Source of the DNA: Serratia sp. Ag1
Lineage (GTDB): Bacteria; Pseudomonadota; Gammaproteobacteria; Enterobacterales; Enterobacteriaceae
Assembly (NCBI RefSeq): GCF_000743355.1
Contig: NZ_JQEI01000018.1
Location: forward strand, 29,786-93,785
Length of the DNA: 64,000 bases
Direction: 5' to 3'
How positions within the stretch are numbered: the stretch's first letter is position 1; each line of letters opens with the position of its first letter. Made by a program: the position numbers and the translations under genes. The notes below the pieces were generated by a model. It did no database searches and had not been told where the DNA came from. It saw only the letters and a list, made by a program, of their open reading frames with translations. Shown here in pieces: positions 57,668 through 64,000 of the stretch.

Positions 57668-59914
57668 TCAACGGCCACCGCGAATCAACCCACCCATGCC
57701 GCGCCGTTCCATAAACGCAGCCACCTGATGGCGTACTTCGGTGGTGGTTTGGGCTGCCAGCACGCGCTGCACCAACCCTTCGGCATCAGTCAGTGCGATA
57801 TTACGCAGCAGGTATTTGATGCGTGCCACGCTGCGCCCATTCATGCTCAGATTACGGTAGCCCATCCCTACCAACAGCAAAGCCCCCATCGGATCGCCCG
57901 CCAGTTCGCCACACAGGCTGACCTGCAGCCTAGCGGCTGAGCCTTGATCAATGATCATTTTCAGCACCTGTAACATGGCAGGGTGCAGGCTGTCGTAGAG
58001 CAACGCCACGCGAGTGTTATTGCGATCTACCGCCAGCAGATACTGTGTGAGATCGTTGGTGCCTACCGAGATAAAATCAACGCGCCCGGCCAGGTACGGG
58101 ATCAGGAAAATCATTGAAGGTACTTCCAGCATCACGCCGATCCTAGGCTTGGGAATGTCATATCCCAACACTTCTTCCACTTCACGTTTCGCGCGCTCGA
58201 TCAGGCGTTTCGCCTCATCGATCTCTTCCAGGCTGGTGATCATTGGCAGCAGAATGCCGAGATTACCGGTACTGGCGTTGGCACGCAGCATCGCGCGCAC
58301 CTGAACCAGGAAGATTTCCGGCTGATCGAGGGTAATACGGATACCACGCCACCCCAGGCAAGGGTTCTCTTCGCTGATAGGCATGTACGGTAGCTGTTTG
58401 TCTGAACCGATATCCAGCGTGCGCAGCGTGACTGGTTTGTTCGGATAAAGCTGCAGCATGCCCTGATACTGCGAGACCTGCTCTTCTTCCGAGGGGAAAC
58501 CACTTTGCAGCATGAACGGGATCTCCGTGCGGTACAAACCAACGCCGTCCACACGCCCGCCAAGCAGTTGCTCATGTTCCGGGCTGAGACCCGCATTCAG
58601 CATGACCTGGATCCGTTCACCGGTTTTCAATTGCGCAGGCTGTTCAACATCGTCTTCAGCCAGCTTGCTGAGTTCCTGCTCCTCGTTGATAAGGCGCTGA
58701 TACTCCTGTACCAGAACCGGCTCGGGATCCACCAGCAGTTCACCACGATAGCCATCAACAATCAGCATTCGTTGGGCCAACAACGCCGGTTGGATATCGG
58801 CCCCCATCACCGTCGGCACGCCCATCGCTCGCACCAGGATCGCCGCATGGGAGTTAGCGGCACCGTCACGCACCACCACACCAACCAGACGATCCGGCGG
58901 CATTTCTGCCAACAGCGTCGCGGTCAGTTCATCCGTCACCAGCACAAAGCGCGCAGGCCACTGGGTATTACTTTGGGTGGTATCGTCGAGGTGGAACAAC
59001 AGGCGTTGGCCAAGCGCGCGCAGATCGCTGGCACGCTCGCGCATATAGGTATCCTGCAACAGCGCAAACTGCGCGGCAAACGTTTCGATCACCTGTTTTA
59101 CCGCCCATTCAGCGACCGAACCGGCATCAATTTCGGCAAACAGCTCACGCTTGAGGCGGGCATCGTTCAATAGGTGGGAATAGAGATCGAAAATCGCCGC
59201 GCTCTCTTTCTGCGAACTGGCGGAGAAACGCTTGCTGAAACGGCGGAATTCGGCACCCGCTTCTTCCAGCGCCTGCATCAGGCGTTCACGCTCGCTGACC
59301 ATATCCAGCGTGGAGGCTTGGTAGACCTGATCGAGCGAAGGTTGGCTGCTGTCGAGCCAGCCTTCGGCTACCGCCACCCCTGGGGAGGCCGCCAGCGCCC
59401 GGATACGCGTCTGGCGATACTGGCCAAAAATGGCATTCAGTTGCGATTGGGACAGGATCCCGGCCATCTGTGTCGCCAGGGTTACCAGAAACGACTCTTC
59501 GCTCTCATCAAACTGGCGCAGTTCCCGCTGTTGCACCACCAGCACGCCGAGCAGTTGCCGGCGGTGGATAATCGGCACCCCCAGGAAGGATCGGAATTTG
59601 TCTTCTTTTACCTGCGGGACATATTTGAAACTGGGGTGGCTCTGGGCATCCGCCAGGTTGATGGGCTCCGCCCTGCGCCCGACCAAACCGACGACGCCCT
59701 CATCGAAAGCCAGCGCAATAGTGCGCCCACGCGGCTTTTTCAGCCCACGCGTTGCCATCAGGTAGTAACAACGGCGATCGTTATCTGCCAGATAAATCGA
59801 ACAGACTTCGGTATCCATCGCCAGACAGGTTTCATTGACCAAAAGATCCAGCGCATCTGTCAGATTGGCCGCCGCGGCCACTTTCTCAACAATTTCTCGC
59901 AAGCGCGTGAGCAT
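57668..59914 (-). CDS. ptsP: Enzyme I-Ntr (nitrogen phosphotransferase system)
   Basis: PEP-dependent phosphotransferase that starts the regulatory NPr/IIA-Ntr relay linking nitrogen status and potassium. The 748-residue product equals the E. coli length. An N-terminal GAF domain occupies residues about 1-165, where glutamine and 2-oxoglutarate are sensed in E. coli. The EI N-terminal and phosphohistidine domains follow, with His356 in RDGAANSHAAILVRAMGVPT. The C-terminal PEP-binding barrel has GIRITLDQPEIFLVQVRAML, FISVGTNDLTQYLLAVDRNN and CGELAGDP. It lies 11 bases downstream of rppH, same operon. Confidence 0.98.
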   Translation of the reverse strand: MLTRLREIVEKVAAAANLTDALDLLVNETCLAMDTEVCSIYLADNDRRCYYLMATRGLKKPRGRTIALAFDEGVVGLVGRRAEPINLADAQSHPSFKYVPQVKEDKFRSFLGVPIIHRRQLLGVLVVQQRELRQFDESEESFLVTLATQMAGILSQSQLNAIFGQYRQTRIRALAASPGVAVAEGWLDSSQPSLDQVYQASTLDMVSERERLMQALEEAGAEFRRFSKRFSASSQKESAAIFDLYSHLLNDARLKRELFAEIDAGSVAEWAVKQVIETFAAQFALLQDTYMRERASDLRALGQRLLFHLDDTTQSNTQWPARFVLVTDELTATLLAEMPPDRLVGVVVRDGAANSHAAILVRAMGVPTVMGADIQPALLAQRMLIVDGYRGELLVDPEPVLVQEYQRLINEEQELSKLAEDDVEQPAQLKTGERIQVMLNAGLSPEHEQLLGGRVDGVGLYRTEIPFMLQSGFPSEEEQVSQYQGMLQLYPNKPVTLRTLDIGSDKQLPYMPISEENPCLGWRGIRITLDQPEIFLVQVRAMLRANASTGNLGILLPMITSLEEIDEAKRLIERAKREVEEVLGYDIPKPRIGVMLEVPSMIFLIPYLAGRVDFISVGTNDLTQYLLAVDRNNTRVALLYDSLHPAMLQVLKMIIDQGSAARLQVSLCGELAGDPMGALLLVGMGYRNLSMNGRSVARIKYLLRNIALTDAEGLVQRVLAAQTTTEVRHQVAAFMERRGMGGLIRGGR

Positions 59915-59925
59915 AGTCTGCTGAC

Positions 59926-60453
59926 TTAACCTCTCTTTCGGCGATAAGCGGGAGCCTGCCGCTGTGCCGCCACTTCCTGCATTGGCATGACGGTCACGGC
60001 AAATTCTTTCATTACCCGGCGGTATACGTCACGTTTAAACGACACCACCTGGCGCACCGGATACCAGAAACTCACCCAGCGCCAACCGTCAAACTCTGGC
60101 GTGCTGCTGCGCTGCATGTTGATATCCGCGTCGTTGCACATCAGTTGCAACAGGAACCATTTCTGCTTTTGGCCGATACAAACCGGCTTTGTGTCCCAAC
60201 GCACCAAACGTTTTGGCAATTTATAGCGCAACCAGTTGCGGGTTGAAGCCAGGATACGCACATCCTTCTTACTCAACCCCACTTCTTCGAACAGCTCACG
60301 GTACATCGCCTGCTCGGGCGTTTCGCCAGGGTTTATGCCCCCTTGGGGAAACTGCCAGGAGTGCTGACCGTAACGGCGGGCCCATAAGACCTGCCCCTGA
60401 CGATTACAGATTACGATACCAACATTCGGGCGGTAGCCATCATCATCGATCAC
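59926..60453 (-). CDS. rppH: RNA pyrophosphohydrolase
   Basis: Removes pyrophosphate from the 5' end of mRNAs, opening them to RNase E decay. It has 175 residues from GTG 60453 ([32 protein letters not shown]), the start used by E. coli rppH. The in-frame extension to 60507 is not supported. The Nudix box is [20 protein letters not shown] followed by VGL (residues about 37-59), with the metal-binding glutamates in REL-FEE. It forms an operon with ptsP. The upstream region contains many DnaA boxes. Confidence 0.98.
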   Translation of the reverse strand: MIDDDGYRPNVGIVICNRQGQVLWARRYGQHSWQFPQGGINPGETPEQAMYRELFEEVGLSKKDVRILASTRNWLRYKLPKRLVRWDTKPVCIGQKQKWFLLQLMCNDADINMQRSSTPEFDGWRWVSFWYPVRQVVSFKRDVYRRVMKEFAVTVMPMQEVAAQRQAPAYRRKRG

Positions 60454-61149
60454 CGGACTACCTCGATAAGCATAAATTCGTATAGATAGTCTGATTGTTT
60501 CACACAAGCTACAGGCGGTAAACCACTGCTTTGCCGCGTAACAGACCGGATAACATTGGGATAATTCACAGATAATGGCAAAGTTATAAACATGTGATCG
60601 GTTTTTACTACGGTTTTATTCACTTTTTCTGTGGATAGGTATGTGAAGAACCCAAGGAATAAGCCGGTAAAACTTCATGAAGCTGAAACGGCCCGAGTAT
60701 TTAAATTAAAAAATAATTCATTCATAACAACATATTAAAAACTTATAACTACTTATGTACAGGGTGAAAATGTGATCTGTGCACGCTAAGGATCCTTCCC
60801 TGGCGAAAGATCCATCACCGTTGATTTTATCCACAGATTATCCGCCCAAGTTACGCACAAAACGGATAAGTTCGCAAAAAAGTACCCGCGTCAAGGCTGT
60901 AAATCAAACCAGTGATCGGCAAAAATTTGGGTTATCCCATAAATCTGTGGATAAATAGGTGTAAGATCCTGTTCATTGTCAGTGGCTTCACGTGAACAAG
61001 CACAAACTGGCGTTTTTTTCTTGGCACCGTTCTGGCAAAAAATCATGATAAATCATGCTACTATTATTCTTTTCCTTCATTTCGTTCCGCTGCTTGCGGT
61101 TGTGAACAAATGTGGTTCATTTTTTAACCGAAAATCACAGGCGTGATTC
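60454..61149. promoter_or_regulatory. 696-bp AT-rich gap with DnaA boxes and GATC sites between rppH and mutH
   Basis: Two perfect DnaA boxes in opposite orientation: TTATCCACA at 60827-60835, and TGTGGATAA at 60946-60954 (reverse strand). One-mismatch boxes lie at 60562-60570 (TAATTCACA), 60584-60592 (TTATAAACA), 60630-60638 (TGTGGATAG), 60753-60761 (TTATGTACA) and 60851-60859 (TTACGCACA). Six GATC sites fall in 370 bases (starting at 60596, 60774, 60791, 60809, 60914, 60965). No reading frame of note occurs. I recall that high-affinity DnaA sites were described upstream of E. coli mutH. Confidence 0.75.
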
Positions 61150-61836
61150 ATGACGTTTCTATCCCCGCGGCCTCCATCACCGGAAAATGAACCACAACTG
61201 TTTGCACGCGCACAAGCCCTGGCGGGTTGTAACCTCGGTGAGCTGGCTGCTCGTGCCCAAATTGCCATTCCGCAGGATCTGAAACGCGACAAAGGCTGGG
61301 TAGGCATGCTGCTGGAGCTGTATCTAGGGGCGATGTCCGGCAGCAAGCCAGAACAGGATTTCCCCGACTTGGGCATTGAGTTGAAAACCATCCCGGTTGA
61401 TGCTGCGGGTAAGCCGCTGGAAACCACATTTGTCTGCGTAGCGCCACTCACTGGCAACAGCGGTGTAACCTGGGCCAACAGCCATGTGCGCCATAAACTG
61501 GCTAGGGTATTGTGGATCCCGGTGGAAGGCGAGCGGCAGATCCCGTTGGCGCAACGACGCATCGGTTCCCCGCTGCTATGGCAACCGAATCAGGCAGAAG
61601 AAGAGATGCTGCGCCGCGATTGGGAAGAACTGATGGATCTGATCGTGCTCGGCCACGTTGAGCGCATTACTGCCCGCCATGGTGAGATATTGCAACTGCG
61701 CCCCAAAGCCGCCAACAGTAAAGCCTTAACTGAAGCGATTGGTGAACAGGGCCAGCCGATTCTTACGCTGCCACGGGGTTTTTACCTGAAGAAAAGCTTC
61801 ACGGGCGCACTGCTGGCAAGACATTTTTCGGTTTAG
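61150..61836 (+). CDS. mutH: DNA mismatch repair endonuclease MutH
   Basis: Nicks the unmethylated strand at hemimethylated GATC sites when activated by MutS and MutL. The 228-residue product (E. coli 229) contains the catalytic triad Asp70, Glu77 and Lys79 in [15 protein letters not shown], with spacing and numbering as in E. coli. [20 protein letters not shown] and [20 protein letters not shown] are other conserved blocks. No strong Shine-Dalgarno precedes ATG 61150. The upstream gap is unusually rich in the GATC sequence the enzyme cuts. Confidence 0.98.
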   Translation: MTFLSPRPPSPENEPQLFARAQALAGCNLGELAARAQIAIPQDLKRDKGWVGMLLELYLGAMSGSKPEQDFPDLGIELKTIPVDAAGKPLETTFVCVAPLTGNSGVTWANSHVRHKLARVLWIPVEGERQIPLAQRRIGSPLLWQPNQAEEEMLRRDWEELMDLIVLGHVERITARHGEILQLRPKAANSKALTEAIGEQGQPILTLPRGFYLKKSFTGALLARHFSV

Positions 61837-62013
61837 CCTATTTTATTACCCGGCATTCGCCCTGAAAGTCAGGCGCTTTCTAAAAATTCAAGTAAAATAA
61901 TCAAGGTGCGTAGGTTATTACTTATTATGTTGATGTAATGTTTAAGTTAACGTATCGCCAGCCCAATTAATGCGTATAATTCCCGCTTCATTTTTCTTAA
62001 GGTGTTCAGGGCC

Positions 62014-62730
62014 ATGTTCGAATGGATTATGGATCCCAATGCTTGGTTGGCGTTAGGCACGCTGACCATTCTTGAGATCGTGTTAGGTATTGATAACATT
62101 ATTTTTCTCTCGCTAGTGGTAGCCAAACTGCCAAAAGCGCAGCAAAACAAGGCACGCCGCATCGGCTTAGCCGCTGCAATGCTGATGAGGCTGACACTGC
62201 TGGCTTCGATCGCCTGGGTGATCAGCCTGACACAACCGCTGTTCACTGTGATGGAGCACAACGTTTCAGCCCGCGACCTGATTCTGTTGTTCGGTGGCCT
62301 GTTCCTGATCTGGAAGGCCAGTAAAGAGATCCATGAAACGATCGAAGGCTCTGAAGAAGAGCATCACACCAAGGTGCACAGCTTCTTTGGTGCCATCGTG
62401 CAGATCATGTTACTGGATATTATCTTCAGCCTGGATTCCGTGATTACTGCGGTAGGGCTGTCTGACCATCTGTTTATCATGATGGCTGCCGTTGTGATTT
62501 CCGTCGGTGTGATGATGTTTGCCGCTCGGCCAATTGGCGAATTCGTTAACCGCCACCCTTCAGTAAAAATGCTGGCGCTGGCATTTTTGATTCTGGTGGG
62601 CTTCACCCTGATGCTGGAAAGTTTCCAAGTGCATGTGCCGAAAGGCTACATTTACTTTGCGATGTTCTTCTCTATGTCAGTCGAAGCGCTCAATTTGATG
62701 CGCAGCAAGAAAAACCGCACTCAAGAGTAA
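62014..62730 (+). CDS. ygdQ: TerC-family integral membrane protein YgdQ
   Basis: A 238-residue inner-membrane protein from ATG 62014 (MFEWIMDPNAWLALGTLTIL), preceded by AAGGTGTTCAGGGCC; an in-frame ATG at 62002 is less well placed. About seven membrane segments are predicted. TerC-type acidic intramembrane motifs are EIVLGIDNIIFLSLVVAKLP (near 21) and MLLDIIFSLDSVITAVGLSD (near 134). In related proteins such motifs are linked to metal (manganese) export; the role here is inferred. It follows mutH as in E. coli and ends at a perfect hairpin. Confidence 0.95.
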   Translation: MFEWIMDPNAWLALGTLTILEIVLGIDNIIFLSLVVAKLPKAQQNKARRIGLAAAMLMRLTLLASIAWVISLTQPLFTVMEHNVSARDLILLFGGLFLIWKASKEIHETIEGSEEEHHTKVHSFFGAIVQIMLLDIIFSLDSVITAVGLSDHLFIMMAAVVISVGVMMFAARPIGEFVNRHPSVKMLALAFLILVGFTLMLESFQVHVPKGYIYFAMFFSMSVEALNLMRSKKNRTQE

Positions 62731-62737
62731 TGATTAA

Positions 62738-62760
62738 CAGGGCACGCCAGCCGTGCCCTG
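62738..62760 (+). terminator. Hairpin terminator after ygdQ
   Basis: CAGGGCACG (62738-62746) and CGTGCCCTG (62752-62760) form a perfect 9-bp stem with a 5-nt loop, 7 bases past the stop. Confidence 0.75.
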
Positions 62761-62906
62761 CTTCATTGCCCTATCTCTCTGCTTCCATGGTCAAGACACA
62801 ATCCGCTTCCCCCATCTGCACGGCTTGGTTATAGTCGAGAAAGGCATCTTTATTGCCATTTCTGGTTTCACCGTCTGTCAGCGTTACAACTTAAGGAAGG
62901 CCGTTA

Positions 62907-63947
62907 ATGCGATACCACCGTATACCCCACAGTTCTTTGGAAGTGAGCGTGCTGGGATTGGGCACCATGACCTTCGGCGAGCAAAACAGCGAAGCCGATG
63001 CCCACGCACAACTGGATTATGCATTAGCCGCTGGCGTCAACCTGATCGATACCGCAGAGATGTACCCCGTACCGCCTCGCCCAGAAACCCAGGGGCTGAC
63101 CGAGCAGTACATCGGCAATTGGATCAAGGCGCGCGGTAATCGCGATAAAATCGTACTGGCCAGCAAAGTCTCCGGGCCGGTACGGGGTAATGACAACAGT
63201 ATTCGCCCGCAGCAGGCACTGGATCGCAAAAACATCCGTGCCGCACTGGATGCCAGCCTGAAACGGCTGAACACCGATTATCTCGATCTTTATCAGTTAC
63301 ATTGGCCACAGCGCACCACTAATTGCTTCGGCAAACTGAACTACAAATACACCGATGATAAAGCCACGGTGACGCTGCTGGAAACGCTGGAAGCACTGAC
63401 CGAGCAGGTGCGGGCCGGTAAAATACGCTACATCGGCGTTTCGAACGAAACCCCATGGGGTGTCATGCGTTATCTGCAACTGGCAGAAAAGCACGATTTA
63501 CCGCGTATTGTTACCATTCAAAACCCGTACAGCCTGCTGAACCGCAGCTTTGAAATTGGTCTGGCGGAGATCAGTCAGCACGAAGGGATTGAGCTGTTGG
63601 CTTACTCCAGCCTGGCATTCGGTACGTTGTCCGGCAAATACCTGAACGGTGCCAAACCCGCCGGAGCACGTAACACGCTATTCAGCCGCTTCACCCGCTA
63701 TACATCCGCACAAAGCCAATTGGCAGTTGCCGAATATGTCGCGTTGGCGAAAAAGCACAGTCTTGACCCCGCTCAGATGGCGCTGGCCTTTGTGCGTCAG
63801 CAACCGTTTGTCGCCAGTACCCTGCTGGGAGCCACCACACTGGAACAGTTGAAAAGTAATATCGACAGTTTTGAGGTGGTGCTGGAAGAAGACGTATTGC
63901 AGGCGCTAGAAGAGATCCACACCCGCTTTACCATCCCAGCACCCTAA
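62907..63947 (+). CDS. tas: Aldo-keto reductase Tas
   Basis: NADP(H)-dependent aldo-keto reductase of the Tas/YgdS subfamily, 346 residues as in E. coli; its natural substrate is unsettled. AKR residues are visible: Asp and Tyr in NLIDTAEMYPVPPRPETQG (near 50), Lys in KIVLASKVSG and His in LDLYQLHWPQRTTNCFGKL. The C-terminal cofactor-phosphate region reads QPFVASTLLGATTLEQLKSN. In E. coli, tas was first noticed because it complements tyrosine auxotrophy. AAGGAAGG precedes ATG 62907. It is separated from ygdQ by a terminator and a 146-base gap and is probably monocistronic. Confidence 0.96.
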   Translation: MRYHRIPHSSLEVSVLGLGTMTFGEQNSEADAHAQLDYALAAGVNLIDTAEMYPVPPRPETQGLTEQYIGNWIKARGNRDKIVLASKVSGPVRGNDNSIRPQQALDRKNIRAALDASLKRLNTDYLDLYQLHWPQRTTNCFGKLNYKYTDDKATVTLLETLEALTEQVRAGKIRYIGVSNETPWGVMRYLQLAEKHDLPRIVTIQNPYSLLNRSFEIGLAEISQHEGIELLAYSSLAFGTLSGKYLNGAKPAGARNTLFSRFTRYTSAQSQLAVAEYVALAKKHSLDPAQMALAFVRQQPFVASTLLGATTLEQLKSNIDSFEVVLEEDVLQALEEIHTRFTIPAP

Positions 63948-64000
63948 ATGATTCAGGGGCGCATACGCGCCCACCTTAGTGCTGACAAAGCCCGTTATTA

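Noticed and set aside
60454..61149. Chromosomal replication origin (oriC)
   Set aside because: DnaA boxes and GATC sites are present, but there are no 13-mer AT repeats in order, and the neighbours (rppH, mutH) are not gidA/mioC or dnaA. A titration or regulatory locus fits better.

Overview
This is a contiguous stretch of enterobacterial core chromosome. Protein sequences, gene order and the dispersed TATACCC...GGGTATA repeat family point to Serratia or a close relative in the Yersiniaceae; the species cannot be fixed from this window. There is no prophage, transposase or CRISPR array. Nearly every gene has a recognisable Escherichia coli counterpart.

Layout. (1) 1-10.2 kb matches the E. 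coli 4-minute block: dxr (cut by the left edge), frr, pyrH, tsf and rpsB on the minus strand. A divergent promoter region, including the rpsB leader (T44/tff RNA), separates them from map, glnD, dapD and yaeH on the plus strand. (2) 10.3-11.1 kb is a junction carrying a YieK-type NagB-like gene behind a strongly structured intergenic region. (3) 11.1-34.2 kb matches the E. coli 62-minute block yqcA-truC-yqcC-csrB-syd-queF-ppnN-xni-rlmM-ygdD-gcvA. Here truC and yqcC are pushed apart by about 13 kb of accessory genes: an Exc2-like lipoprotein, a SulP anion transporter, a protein I identify as an iota-class carbonic anhydrase relative, an S33 aminopeptidase-like hydrolase, and pbpC with a 1996-residue alpha-2-macroglobulin. 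An MFS transporter lies between yqcC and csrB. (4) 34.2-41.8 kb holds gcvB, csdA-csdE, tcdA, mltA, three initiator tRNA genes, amiC and argA. (5) 41.8-55.6 kb holds recD, recB, ptrA, recC and a minor-pseudopilin cluster (ppdC, ygdB, ppdB, ppdA). (6) 55.8-64 kb holds thyA, lgt, ptsP, rppH, a DnaA-box-rich gap, mutH, the TerC-family gene ygdQ, and tas.

Regulatory RNAs not represented by any reading frame are major content. csrB (minus strand, about 27339-27687) has more than 20 GGA motifs, and a UvrY/GacA-type operator upstream of it overlaps the syd terminator. gcvB (plus strand, 34340-34540) diverges from gcvA. The rpsB leader and the hairpin between rpsB and tsf are also clear.

Functional themes are translation (rpsB, tsf, frr, map, fMet tRNAs), envelope and isoprenoid synthesis (dxr, dapD, lgt, mltA, amiC, pbpC), nitrogen control (glnD, ptsP), amino-acid regulation (gcvA/gcvB, argA) and DNA repair (recBCD, mutH, xni). 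The most novel-looking items are the iota-carbonic-anhydrase/SulP pair, the DnaA/GATC cluster before mutH, the repeat family with nested hairpins, and a G6:U67 wobble in two of three initiator tRNA genes.
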